From Adiantum capillus-veneris (Eukaryota > Streptophyta > Polypodiopsida > Polypodiales > Pteridaceae), in the NCBI GenBank assembly GCA_014529385.2, contig CM043960.1, positions 33,992,396-34,054,395 on the forward strand: a stretch of 62,000 bases of DNA, read 5' to 3'. Numbering within the stretch: the first letter of the stretch is position 1; each line of letters starts with the position of its first letter. The position numbers and the translations under genes were made by a program. The notes beneath the pieces are model-generated. The model did no database searches, was not told the DNA's origin, and worked only from the letters and a program-made list of their open reading frames with translations. This document shows positions 45,787 to 56,753 of the stretch, one piece after another.

Positions 45787-46234
45787 TCATAGCGAAGGCG
45801 TTTTTTTCAAATTTTCCTTGTAGTCAGGTGATGTTTGCAATGCCTCAAAGTCACAATATCCAAGTTGGGAAGACAAGACCTTCTCAATGTTAGTATCTCC
45901 AACAACTTGTTCGGCCACCAGTGTATTGTGATTTAGCTTGCCTTTGTGCATACGGATCCAGATCGACCCCATGATTTTTTGAGTCATAACTTTGACTGTT
46001 TTGAAAAAAAGATTCTCTATATTTAGTGAGAATCTTCTATCATTGTGCATAAGTTCCCATTGAGCCACATGTTGATATTTATGCTTAGCAAGTGTATGGT
46101 ATTTACGGGGCTCACCATAGAAAATAGTAGGGAAACTAAGTTCTTCACATTATTCATCTTTGAAAATACTCAAAGGACTATTTCCCTCAGGAGAAGCTAC
46201 GAAGAAGATTTTGTCGTTGTGATCGACTACTTGT
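45787..46234 (-). pseudogene. Rep N-terminal part, left of copia insertion
   Basis: 46068-45787 is open. Decayed sequence just right of it reads F-P-T-I-F-Y-G-E-P-R-K-Y-H-T-L and then L-M-H-N-D-R-R-F, the block preceding Rep in Helentron proteins (P-T-I-Y/F-x-G ... H-D-R-R). The copia inserted at 46235 splits this polyprotein; the rest lies at 51839 and beyond. CTTGT at 46230-46234 is the left target duplication. Confidence 0.65.
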
Positions 46235-46421
46235 TGTTGGGTTAAAGGCCCGTGTGCCCGGCTGCCCGTTGTTCAGCCGCCCATGTACAGCCATTCATTT
46301 ACTCATTCATAATAACTATACTCATAACTACACATTGTAGTGTGAGTCCCGCCCCGCCACACACTGTGTCTATCTCCTTCTTCGTGTTGGATCTCTGTGT
46401 GTGTGCTCTCCGATCCCTACA
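46235..46421 (+). repeat. 5' LTR of 46-kb copia
   Basis: 187 bp, TGTTGGGTTAAAGGCCCG ... CCGATCCCTACA. Contains GGCTGCCCGTTGTTCAGCC, a 5-bp-arm inverted repeat in the GC-rich block. Confidence 0.95.
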
Positions 46422-46423
46422 AG

Positions 46424-46435
46424 TGGTATCAGAGC
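46424..46435 (+). promoter_or_regulatory. tRNA-Met primer-binding site
   Basis: TGGTATCAGAGC, two bases after the LTR. Confidence 0.92.
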
Positions 46436-47545
46436 TTGGTAGTGAGAGCATTGAGAGCTTCATCATCATTGTTGAGTGTGTTGAAAATTGGTGCTGTTTC
46501 ATTGCCGTTTTTCGGTTTCGCGCACGCGCGCATTTCTAAAGAGCAGAAGGTTTTTCTGAGCTTGGCATTGGAGGGTTCAACACTCCGCGAGTATTTTCAT
46601 CAGGCGTCCTGGGGTTCAACCCCCCTTTCGGAGCCATTCGTGCCATTAGAAATCCCATCCGAGCTACAGACTAGGAGCTTTGTTTTTCAGCTCTCTTTGG
46701 TAGTTTTCTGATGCCAGAGCTTCCATAGCCATTACAGGTGCCATTGTTGTAGTGTCTTCCACTTACGTGAGCCCACAGCTCATTTGAGAGTGTGTAGCCT
46801 CTTCTTGGAGTGGCCTCATACACACAGATAGAGTGGGAGTTTTAGCGACATTGTCTTCTTCGACTACAGGTACAGGTACACGTGCAGGTACAGGTACAGG
46901 TACGGGTACAGGTTACAGGTTACAGGTTACAGGGAGCTTTGGATACAGGTTTCTTCTGTGGTTACAAAACATGTATTTTGACTGTGGGACAGCCATGTAT
47001 ATGGTTGTGGTTTGAGTGGGAGCTTGATGGATGTGGATATGGCAGTTTGATAGACACTCTTTATGCATGATATTGTGGAGATTTGGTTCACTTATACATA
47101 GAGCGGGTTTGCTCTTGCTTGCACTGTTGCGGTTTGAGTACGGACAGGTACTTGGTTGACAGTAGAGATTGGACTTCGTTGAGCTTGTGCATTGGTTATA
47201 TGCTCACTTGGATCCATTTATGCTCACGGATTTGTGTAAGCTTGGTCAGCTTATGTCTCTATTGTGGTTATTCAGACATGGAGTATGTTTATGCCTCTAT
47301 GACAGCTCATTGTTGATGCATTTTGTGGCACGGTTTGCCTAGGCCGGTTGAGTTACAGGTGTCACGGGTTTATGCATTCTGTTGTGGATTTCTACGTACG
47401 TTTTTTTGACCATATTATGAGCTGATTTATACTCTATGCGTTTGCTCTTTGATTGAGCAGCAGGTGTTGTCAGATTTGCAACACTACTTTGTTGTGGCAG
47501 TTTGTTGGTTGGTTACAGGTTTCTCATTGTTGCATTCTTGTTGTA
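46436..47545 (+). other. Copia leader with GGTACA/ACAGGTT tandem repeats
   Basis: 1.1-kb untranslated leader. At 46868-46931 short units (ACAGGT and GGTTACA) are repeated about ten times. Open frames through it have repeat-derived composition and are not credible genes. The long leader probably holds dimerisation/packaging signals. Confidence 0.7.
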
Positions 47546-50500
47546 ATGGGCACTAAAGAGGACACAGTTTTCAATATTGAGAAGTTGGATGGTGCTAACT
47601 TCTCATATTGGAAAGATCAGATTTGGGATGTCTTGGTGCAGAAGAAACAGATTCGACCTCTAAAGTTGCAGGGAGTTAAGCCAGAGAACATGGAGAGGGA
47701 TGATTGGGAGGAGTTGGATGAGATGTGCAGGTCTACCATTAGGCTTTCCCTTTCAAAGTCTGTTTATTACAATGTGAAAGATGCACAGGGTGGAGCTTAT
47801 GAGCTATGGCAGCGGATTTGCGATATGTATGATAAGCATTCGGCTGCTTCTATGGTGTATTAGATTAAAAAGCTTATTGATTTGCGAATGGAGGAAGGTG
47901 CTTCCATGAATGCGCATTTGAATGAGTTCAATACAATTTTCAGCCAACTTGCTACGCAGAAAATTACGTTTGAGGACAATGTAAAAGCTATGTTTTTACT
48001 TGTCACGTTGCCTGAGTCATGGGACACATTTAGGACAGCCATAAGTAACTCGGTTCCTGCGGATGAGTTGACAAGTACTAATGTGGAGTCTAGTCTTCTC
48101 ACGGAAGAGATTAATCGAAAGAATAATGCACGTAGTAAGTCTTCTAGTGCAATGGTTGTCAGAGGCAGGACTATGGACAAATATAAGTCCAACAGGGGTA
48201 AATCTAGAAGCAAGTCCCGTGCAGGCACAAGTAAAAAGGATGTGGAATGTTTTCATTGTGGTAGAAAAGGCCATTTCAAAAAGGATTGCTACAAGTGGAA
48301 AAGGGAAAATGGAGATGGTAAGAAGAAAGACCATGATGCTAAGGACAAGCCTAAATCCAATGTCAAGATTGAGGAGTTAAATGCAACACAGGGAGAGTGT
48401 AGCTCTCAAGATGACCATGTATGTGCTCTGACTAGTGCTACTAGTGAAGATCTTGGTGATGTGTTGCTTGCATCCTATTTTGATGACGCTTTTCTTCTCA
48501 CTCATGAGAGTAGTATGCCTATGGATTGGGTCATTGACAGTGGTGCTTCTTTTCACGTTACGCCTCATAGGTCGTGGTTTCATGACTATGATGCTTCGAG
48601 CACAGGTACTGTCAGGATTGCCGATGGGCGTTCTATGCAGATTCATGGCATTGGGGATATTCATTTGGCTATGCCAAACTCTACTACGTTTGTCTTGCAG
48701 CATGTGCGTCATGTGCCGGCTCTTGCAAAAATCTTGATTAGTGTGGGTCAGTTGGATTCACTTGGTTTCAATGTATCTTTTGGTGATGGAGGTTGGAAGA
48801 TCACTAAGGGCAGCCTTGTTTTGGTTAAAGGTGCTAAGAGGAATACGTTGTATTCCCTTTGTGTAGCTAGTGTGGCTGATCACATTGTGGGGATCACTGA
48901 GCAACCTCCTGCTTCTTTATGGCATCAGCGTTTGGGGCATATGTCACTGAAAGGTTTGAAGTTGTTGGCACGTGCGGATTACATTCCCGTTTCAGATTTT
49001 GGTGGTTTTGAGTTTTGTGAGCATTGCCTTTATGGTCGACATGTTCGGTCTTCTCATAAGAAGAGTGTTCCACACAGATCTTTGGAAAAGCTAGCTTTGG
49101 TGCATAGTGATGTATGTGGGCCGATGCCCAATGCTTCTCTTGGAGGTGCTATGTACTTTGTTACGTTCATTGATGATGCTAGCAGGAAGGTATGGGCATA
49201 CCCCATTCGTAAGAAGGATATGGTGTTTGATATATTTAAGAAATGGTTGGCTCTTGTTGAGAACCAATCAGGTTGTAAGTTGAAGTGCTTACGTACGGAC
49301 AATGGGGGTGAATTTATGTCTCATGCTTTCACAACATTATGTGTTGAGAAGGGTATACGGCGCGAGCTTAGTGCTCCCTATACACCTCCTCAAAATGGTG
49401 TGGCAGAGCGCATGAACAGGACTATACAGGAAAAAGTCCGTAGTATGCTTTCTATGGCTGGTTTGTCAAATGGATTTTGGGCTGAAGCTGTTGCCACTTC
49501 TGTGCATTTGATAAATCGTTCACCTAGTGTTCCTTTGGGCTTCAAAGTGCCTGAAGAGGTATGGACAGGTTTGCCACCTTCGTATGGTCACCTTCGTGTT
49601 TTTGGCTGTGAAGCTTATGTACATGTACCTAAGGCAAAACGCAGCAAATTGGATCCAAAGAGCAAGAGATGTATCTTCTTGGGTTATGGTAGCTCTGGTG
49701 AGATGGGTTATCGATTGTGGGATCCTATTGACAGGAAGATTGTGCGTAGCCATGATGTTGTTTTTCATGAGGACTCTATGTATAGAGCATCACCGCGAAC
49801 GGTTGAGGTTCGGCGTGTGATATTTGAGGAGGATGGTCATCGGTATGATGATCCCATGGCTGCTCGTGGGCAGCCCATTGACCCTCAAGTGGGAGATCAG
49901 CCCTTGTTGGGAGATCATGTAGATGTGGGACAGCCAGATGCACCTCCTGCACAGTCTTTGAGGCGTTCAGAGCGGCGTGCAAGACAGCCTCAACGTTTTG
50001 TGCCTTCTATGGATTATGTATTGTTGACTGATTGCGGGGAGCCATCATGTTATGATGAGGCCATGTCTAGTGTTGACAAGCTCAAGTGGGAGCAGGCTAT
50101 GCAGTCAGAGATGGATTCGTTGATCCAAAATGAAACGTGGGAGCTTACTCCTTTGCCAAAGGGTAAGAAGGCACTACCATGCAAGTGGGTTTACAAGATA
50201 AAATTGTGTTCAATGGATACAAAGCCTAGGTACAAAGCAGGGCTTGTGGCTAAAGGATTCAAGCAACAGAAGGGCATTGATTTTGACGAGATCTTCTCCC
50301 TAGTGGTGAAGATGTCTACTTTGCGTATGTTGTTTGCCTTGGTAGCTACAGAAGACATGGAGTTGAAGCAAATGGATGTAAAGACAGCTTTCTTACATCC
50401 GGACTTGCACAAGGATTTGTACATGGAGCAACCAAGTGGGTTTGTTATTCATGGTTCAAAGAAGATGGTATGCCGGCTTCTTAAGACCTTGTATGGGCTG

Positions 50501-51597
50501 AAGCAATCATCTCGTGAATGGTATCGTAAGTTTGATGCATTCATGAGTTCATTGGTCTATGTACGCGGTTATGAGGACCCATGCCTCTATACTCGCAAGG
50601 CTGCAGATGGTAGTCTTATTGTTTTGGTTTTATATTGGATGACATGCTGATAGAAGGGAAGTGTATTTCTGATGTGGATGCCTTGAAACATAGGCTACAT
50701 GAGACCTTTGCCATGAAGGATCTTGGGGATGCCAGTCATATTTTGGGTATGCGGATCACTCGTGATCGTTCTCGCAAGATGCTCTTTCTTAGTCAGAAAG
50801 AGTACATTGACAAGGTGCTTGAGCGTTTTCATATGGAAGGGGGGAAGGCCATTAGTACCCCATTGCCTCCATATGTAAAACTCAGCCATGATGACTGCCC
50901 TCAGACAGATTTGGAGACTACAGAGATGTCTCAGATTCCCTATGCATCAGCTGTTGGTTCCTTGATGTATGCCATGGTGGCTACGCGTCCAGATCTTGCT
51001 CATGCAGTTGGTGTGGTTAGCAGGTACATGTCTAACCCGGGCAAGCGTCATTGGGATGCAGTGAGAGGTATTCTCAGATACTTGAGAGGGACTTCAGAGT
51101 TGTCCCTATGTTATGGTGAGAAGGATATGTATGTTTGCGGATATACAGATTTAGACTATGCAGGGTCAGTGGACTCGAGGAAGTCTACTAGCGGCTATGT
51201 GTTCACAGTTGCAGGTGGACCGGTTTCGTGGGCATCACGTTTACAGCCATGCGTTGCTTTGAGCACTACAGAGGCTGAATATATGGCTGCCACTGAGGCT
51301 TCCAAGGAGGCCGTATGGCTCTCATGACTAGTGGGAGATCTTGGTATGGCTGGTGATGCTCCGATTCTACATTGTGATAGCCAGAGTGCCATAGCGTTGG
51401 CACGGAATCCTGTCTTCCATGCGAAGACAAAGCACATTGAGGTGAGGTATCACTTCATACGAGAGGTGCTAGAGGACAAGCGCATAGAGCTTGTCAAGGT
51501 ACACACTGACGATAACCATGCTGATCTACTCACGAAGTCGTTAGCCTCATAGCGGTTTGCACAGTGTAGATCGCTGATGGGTATGGCTTGACTTCTT
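47546..51597 (+). pseudogene. Copia gag-pol of 46-kb element (one frameshift, three nonsense codons)
   Basis: Start ATGGGCACTAAAGAGG at 47546. Gag F-N-I-E-K-L-D-G-A-N-F; TAG at 47861-47863 where relatives have a Trp codon (TGG); 922-codon stretch 47882-50650 with CCHC C-F-H-C-G-R-K-G-H-F-K-K-D-C (about 48250), protease V-I-D-S-G-A-S (about 48532), H-Q-R-L-G-H, integrase H-S-D ... T-D-N-G-G-E-F ... V-A-E-R-M, and RT through F-L-H. A 1-base loss at 50633-50640 falls in the Y-V-D-D codons. RT end and RNase H continue from 50641; TGA at 51325-51327 (Arg in relatives) and TAG at 51550-51552 (Glu). Each lesion is a single-base change, consistent with recent loss. Confidence 0.95.
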
Positions 51598-51646
51598 TTG
51601 CTGTACTTTGGCCACTTTAAAGGCACACTACCTTTAAGTGGGAGAT
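51598..51646 (+). promoter_or_regulatory. 3' UTR and polypurine tract
   Basis: Ends AAGGCACACTACCTTTAAGTGGGAGAT; the AAGTGGGAGA is the PPT before the 3' LTR. Confidence 0.85.
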
Positions 51647-51833
51647 TGTTGGGTTAAAGGCCCGTGTGCCCGGCTGCCCGTTGTTCAGCCGCCCATGTAC
51701 AGCCATTCATTTACTCATTCATAATAACTATACTCATAACTACACATTGTAGTGTGAGTACCGCCCCGCCACACACTGTGTCTATCTCCTTCTTCGTGTT
51801 GGCTCTCTGTGTGTGTGCTCTCCGATCCCTACA
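51647..51833 (+). repeat. 3' LTR of 46-kb copia
   Basis: 187 bp, two differences from the 5' LTR, followed by the CTTGT duplication. Confidence 0.95.
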
Positions 51834-51838
51834 CTTGT

Positions 51839-52850
51839 TGTGATGACTCAATTCCATGGAGCATGACATCTGTGGCTAGACATCTTCTTCTGGTGGTTGA
51901 TTGTTGTTGGTAGAATCATCAGGCAAAGGGCAATGCAGACTATGAAATGGCTTAGCCACTCATTGTTCAGAGTAATTCTTTCGTTTTTGTAGAAAGATGT
52001 TTGTAATAGTTGAGTAGTGGCTTTCATTGTAAGCAATGGCCGGACAACTCTGGAAAGGTAGCAATGATTGTATTGTAGACGACGTTTCTATGTACCGTTG
52101 TATAGCTTTGTTTGGTGGGGAGGCTTGTTCATTGTTTATCTTCAAGGGAGCTATGGGGTGTAATTGTTTTTTAAGTTTTTTATTTTTTGCTGTTATTGCA
52201 CCTATTTCCTGGATGGTCCCATCACCCAAGCAAGCAAATTGCCTCGCAGTGGAGGCAGGGAGTTCATTCGGTTGCTGGAGAAGCAAAGCTTTCAATGATT
52301 CCATTTCTTCTTTGTCCAAGGTACGGTACTTGCGTTTGTGTGAGCATCCATTGCCCCCCAAGTAAAAAAACAAGCAACCACTTCTATCCACAATGATGAT
52401 TTTGTGCAATGTTGTTGGATCGACTCCACTATTAAATGTTGTCGTTTTGGGTGAAGTTATTGGCACACCATAAATATGGACATCACATCCAACATAAAAT
52501 CTAAAGGAGAATACATGGATAATATCAAGCGCAATACCAATAGATGATGTGTGGCTATTCAATACTTGGGCCAAAATGGAAGAATCATGTCCACTGGAAG
52601 CCAAATGCACCAAAGAATGTGTTATCATTGGCATTTGCTCCAATGATACTCTCACCGCGTCTAGCATGATATTGTTATTTTTTTGCAATGACGAGCGTGA
52701 ATTTATTATTTTATTGAGCATGAGGAAAACATTATTATTCCATGGGTGACTAGCTAGGAAAGCACTATCAATATCATTCTAAATGAGTTGTTCAAAAGAT
52801 ACATTTGGTTGCTTGAGGAACCCATGTACATGCAGTTTCCCCCCCCCCCC
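51839..52850 (-). pseudogene. N-terminal protein of the Helentron-like element
   Basis: This is the upstream part of the Rep polyprotein, cut by the copia. The main open stretch is 52721-51960 (253 codons); in-frame sequence extends upstream past a TAG at about 52779. Features: F-Y-V-G-C-D-V-H-I-Y-G-V-P, a D-R-S-G-C-L-F-F-Y-L-G-G segment, a basic K-K-L-K-K-Q-L-H patch and a final K-R-K. I know no domain for it. After the stop at 51960 related polar sequence leads to the copia junction. Assignment as element protein rests on strand, position and continuity across the copia. Confidence 0.5.
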
Positions 52851-52902
52851 CCCTTGGGCTATGGGAAGGGAGGAAGACAAGTAAACGAAACACACACACA
52901 CT

Positions 52903-52948
<46 letters not shown>
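52839..52948. repeat. Poly-C, (CA)n and (GA)n tracts
   Basis: C15 at 52839-52853, CA run 52890-52901, GA run 52908-52948. Confidence 0.95.
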
Positions 52949-52951
<3 letters not shown>

Positions 52952-53128
52952 GAATTACAAGATGAGCAATGGATGAAAGCAATATAATATAAAGAGTGTC
53001 TTTCTACGTGGAGGTGATGGAGCTTCAATATTGGATAGGAGGAGTGATACTTTGTCTCTTCGACAAAAGGTGTGACAAGGCCTAACTTGTTGACGGAATT
53101 TGCCAGTTCGGACAAGGGAGGCTAGCAG

Positions 53129-54959
53129 CTAATGTGCATCCAGTACATTAGAAGCATATAAGTCAACAAAGTTTTTGTCAAGATGCAATACTTTGTCGAC
53201 TACGTCATCCGCTAAGGAAACGTCAATTGGGGAAGCTTTGTTGGTCAAAATCTTGCCTTCAAGCTTGGGCACCAAAACAACAGTTTTATATTTTGAGCAA
53301 ATAGAGCAAAAGTATGCCTCTTGTTGGTGATAAATCTTAGTAGATTTTCATTGACCGCAAAAATGTTCCACCAAAATTGAGTTCACATTCACAAAGTGCA
53401 ATGTGCCAGTCACCTATGTATAGCCACTTAACGAGTTAGAGCTTTTTTGAGCTATTACGGTGAAAAAGGAAAAGCAAGATCAATACTTACTTCTTGATTG
53501 TGACCAACATCAAGAATATGGGCCTTATATGCTTCCCCCAAACGATGCTTAAGACGAGAACTTTTGATGCATGCTAGGATAGTAATATCCAAGACTGAGA
53601 GTGTATTACTCCGGCCTGTGAAGTAACCTATGTTTTGTGCAACAAACATAGGATGCACATCGGTCTCAAGAGCACAAAAGATAGCGTGGTAATCGTCTTT
53701 GCGTGCATTCACGAAGCTAAGCTATGATGGCAAGAGAGGGAAAATATTAGAAAGCAACAAATCTATAGAAGGGAAAAGATAAGGAAGTCTTACAATGGCA
53801 CAATCCTCAACTGCTGGCCCATCCGCAACAACGAGATCACCTTGGGAAAGACCAGCTTTTGGAGTGCTAGCATGGCCCTGTATAACAACATAGGCTACAG
53901 TTCCAAAGTGTGTACGAGTGCCCTGTGCATGCAAGGACTGTGCCTCGTCCAAAAATTGACGCACTTTGCTCTATGGGTAGAAACTAAGGTTGAATTTAAA
54001 AGGCTTTGTCTTTTCTACAACCGTGGAAGTGTTGAAGAATAGTACATCAGGAGATATGCAACCATCTGACTTAGTTTTTTTTTTCACAGTCACGTTCTCA
54101 AATGTGCACAAAGTCTCCTACAACAAGAGTGTCAATAATTGCACAATAAATTGATCGCTAATAGCACAAGTGATGGTGTCAGTGTTGAGTGGGTCAACTA
54201 GGGTCTACCTTAAGGTAGCGCATATACTTAGCGACTTCTGGGCTTTGTTTGTAAGCTCCATATTGGTTCAGTATGCACCCCTCAAATGCGAAACGAGGGC
54301 AAGTCTCAATGATTTCAATAATGCGTAATAGAGGGATTTTAGTGGGAATATAAGACACAAGAGAAGATGAACTAGCAAGAATCACATCCTCATGGTAACA
54401 CTCAGTAGTCGTATGTTCATCCAGGTTGGCACCCTTTGTAACGCTCTCAGTTTTTGCAGCTGCAGGCGATGGACCCTCCAAAAAAGGTTTGGCTACCACA
54501 ACAAAAAACAAAACTCGTAAGGGTTGGACACAACAATAGAATATCTATGGGACATAAGCAAGCCTTACTTGGTGTCGATGTTGCCTCGCAAGTCTTGAAA
54601 AGTGTACGTGCCACCGCACCACTTTGATTCACACGCTTGAGGGATTTGGGCCCAACGCCAAGAGAAGAAGAAACATCAAGCTTTGGCAGACTCGAAGTGC
54701 TCCTCGTGCGAAGTGGAGACACATGATCAAGAATGAGGCTACTATCGGGCTCCAAGAATGACACAATCGTAACTTTGAAAAAATAGAAAGCAAAATCGCA
54801 TTATTGCCAAGCATACATCAAGTATTTTTATAAATAGTCGCCATCTTCAAACTCCATCGAGCGAACATTGCTAGATTCATCGCACATAGGTTTTGCGTTG
54901 TCATCATAGCCAACGTAATGTCCATCGAGTGGATTCCGCAAGGAGGAAGAGGCAGCCAT
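53129..54959 (-). CDS. Intron-containing gene of unknown function next to the Helentron-like ORF
   Basis: Minus-strand exons joined by GT-AG introns: A (about 54764-54569), B 54492-54209, C 54117-53794, D 53721-53491, E 53317-53129 (TAG). Introns are 76, 91, 72 and 173 bp. Phases agree at every junction (phase 1 after A, phase 0 after B, C and D), so about 410 codons stay in frame, except for one TAG in exon C (53971-53973), which could instead end a short unrecognised intron. An ATG at 54959 (MAASSSLRNPLDGHY) may be the first exon but ends in TAA before a clear donor. Exon D/E encode N-T-L-S-V-L-D-I and Y-F-C-S-I-C-S-K-Y (C-x2-C). No family recognised; a captured host gene or an element accessory protein are both possible. 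Confidence 0.55.
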
Positions 54960-55150
54960 ATTAAGAGAGGATGGTAAATAATGTTCATGCAACTATTACT
55001 TGACGTGTTCAAAAGAAGCAAAGAGAAAAGAAAATTCTTTAGCTAAAGGATAAATAAGCTCATAGAAACAATACTTCACACAGTCAGAGGAATCTTAGGA
55101 TCAATAAGGGAGAGGGATAGTCTTGAACTAATTTTTGCAGCAACAACATT

Positions 55151-55160
55151 GCTTATATAC
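55151..55160 (-). promoter_or_regulatory. Possible TATA box for the intron-containing gene
   Basis: Minus strand GTATATAAGC, about 190 bases upstream of the ATG at 54959. Spacing would give a 5' UTR of about 160 bases. No other promoter element is evident. Confidence 0.35.
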
Positions 55161-55199
55161 TACAATCCTCCCTTCTCTTTCTCAACGTTCACTAAGCCT

Positions 55200-55560
55200 T
55201 AAGGCTAACTTACTATCATATCTATTAAATGGATTTGACACATATTTAGACACATGCAAGAGAACATCAAATTCAAAGGCATTAATGAACTAGTGGACAA
55301 AGGTACACCAATAAAAAAGGGTACCCCCACTTCTTATCCATAGACTCTACAATTTGAGGTGCCAAGTTGAGTTAGATCCAAGAGTATGTGTTGGTGGTCT
55401 AGGGTTCCCACCATACTCATTCGCCACAGAAACAGCGAAAGGACGAGCCTAAAATTTCCTCTTGGCAAACTCAGTGAAAAGAAGTTTGCATGCTCGAGGA
55501 TATGATTTTTCACGAGCACTTGAAGAAGGATTTCCAAAAACCAACGTTCGTGGGGAATTG
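55200..55560. other. Unassigned sequence upstream of the intron-containing gene
   Basis: No supported ORF. Near 55440-55510 a TTTCCTCTTGGCAAACTC phrase belongs to the repeat family described at 55561-56100. Confidence 0.45.
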
Positions 55561-56100
55561 TGCCTCATCTTAATAGCTTGCCGGTTTCAATCTCAAAAAT
55601 GCCAATGAGGGCAGTGTTTGGAAAAAAGCCTTTTCCCAAACATACAAAATTCCTTTTCTTGGATTTGTCAAGAGGAAATTTCAAAAAATCAAGTTAATTT
55701 TTTGGGTTTTTACACTATCTTTCCCTATTTTGGAGCGGAAGTTTTCCCATCTTTATAGCGTGTCAGTTCCAATTTCAAAAAATGCCGATTGAGTGCACGA
55801 CAGTGTTTGGGAAAATGCACTTTACCAAACATACAAAATTCCCTCCCTTGGATTTGCCAAGAGGAGATTTTAGAAAATCAAGTTAATTTTTCGGGCTTTT
55901 ACACTATTTTTTTCTATTTTGAAGTGCAATTTTTCCCTTTTCCCTTGGCCTCACTCGGCATTTTTGAGATTGAAAACGACACGATAATAAGCCAAGGCAC
56001 ATTTTTCTCGAACACTAGGGTACGAGCAACATGAGAAATTCTGCCCAGAAATCGACAAAAGTAGTTTGAAAAGCCGCGAAGAAAGCCTAAATTTCAATAA
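55561..56100. repeat. Cluster of about 195-bp tandem repeats with inverted copies
   Basis: GTGTTTGG ... AACATACAAAATTCC ... CTTGGATTTGYCAAGAGG ... AAATCAAGTTAATTTTT ... TTTACACTAT occurs at 55607 and again at 55802, a 195-bp period. The edge phrase TTTCAATCTCAAAAATGCC (55581-55599) recurs inverted at about 55957-55980, giving a large fold-back. Related inverted or direct pieces occur at 55440-55510, 56440-56510, 60285-60415 and 60860-60955. It could be the sub-terminal repeat array of the rolling-circle element, or a MITE-like family. Confidence 0.65.
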
Positions 56101-56241
56101 ATATTTCCTCTTGACAAAATCAAGGAAAGAAAGTTTGAAAGGGAAAAAACTTTTGTATGCTTGGAATCCGCTTTGTTTAAGCAATAGCTCAATGACACAT
56201 GCTGAATAGTACCCATGACTACGTGTGCGCAATTCTTAAAA

Positions 56242-56302
<61 letters not shown>

Positions 56303-56549
56303 CCATAACCAAATGAGTCTATACACATCTATATGCAAACGGTGATCATCTCTCTCTAGCCTAACCTTTGCTCCTTTCTGCGTCACCTCCTGAGACTGTC
56401 CTCATGAGTTCCACGAGACTACGCTTCGCGTAGGATCTCCGTCTCTATTATTCAGTGTTCGAAAAAAATGTGTCTTGGCTTAATATTGTGCCGTTTTCAA
56501 TTTCCAAAGTGCCGGTTGGACGAAGGGGAAAAGGAGAAATTCCACCCCA
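56101..56549. other. Unassigned sequence with (TC)n and repeat-family fragment
   Basis: TC run at 56246-56300. 56440-56515 contains AGTGTTCGAAAAAAATGTG and CCGTTTTCAATTTCCAAAGTGCC, fragments of the neighbouring repeat family. CCCCA at 56545-56549 is the left target duplication of the next element. Confidence 0.6.
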
Positions 56550-56738
56550 TGTTGGGGTATAGGCGCCTGTGCCTTGCCCGGCCGCCCAGAGTCTGGGCGC
56601 CCACTGACTTGTATACCTTATACATAACATAAGGGTATAGGGAGCTGCCACTCTTTGAGTCTCCCCACCCATATATGTGTGTCGTGTGTCTCCTTCTCTC
56701 TCTCACTCTCCGTCTGTGGTGCTCTCCGATCCCCTTCA
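56550..56738 (+). repeat. 5' LTR of non-autonomous copia
   Basis: 189 bp, TGTTGGGGTATAGG ... CCGATCCCCTTCA. Contains the perfect inverted repeat GCCCAGA-G-TCTGGGC in a GC-rich block. Confidence 0.93.
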
Positions 56739-56740
56739 AT

Positions 56741-56753
56741 TGGTATCAGAGCG
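56741..56753 (+). promoter_or_regulatory. tRNA-Met primer-binding site
   Basis: TGGTATCAGAGCG, two bases after the LTR. Confidence 0.92.

Larger units (their letters stand above)
46235..51833 (+). mobile_element. Young Ty1/copia retrotransposon
   Basis: 187-bp LTRs (46235-46421, 51647-51833) differ at two sites (C/A near GAGTMCCGCC and A/C near GTTGGMTCTC). They are flanked by the 5-bp duplication CTTGT (46230-46234 and 51834-51838). The tRNA-Met primer site, leader, gag-pol and PPT are all present. Low LTR divergence makes it the second youngest element here, yet gag-pol already has three stops and one frameshift. It is inserted in the Helentron Rep gene. Confidence 0.95.

Noticed and set aside
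46833-47070. Gly-Thr repeat ORF in the copia leader
   Set aside because: Generated by the GGTACA/ACAGGTT tandem repeats; no credible protein.
53129-54959. RPA-like single-strand binding protein, often carried by plant Helitrons
   Set aside because: Considered because of the location and a C-x2-C pair, but I could not recognise OB-fold motifs, so I left the function open.
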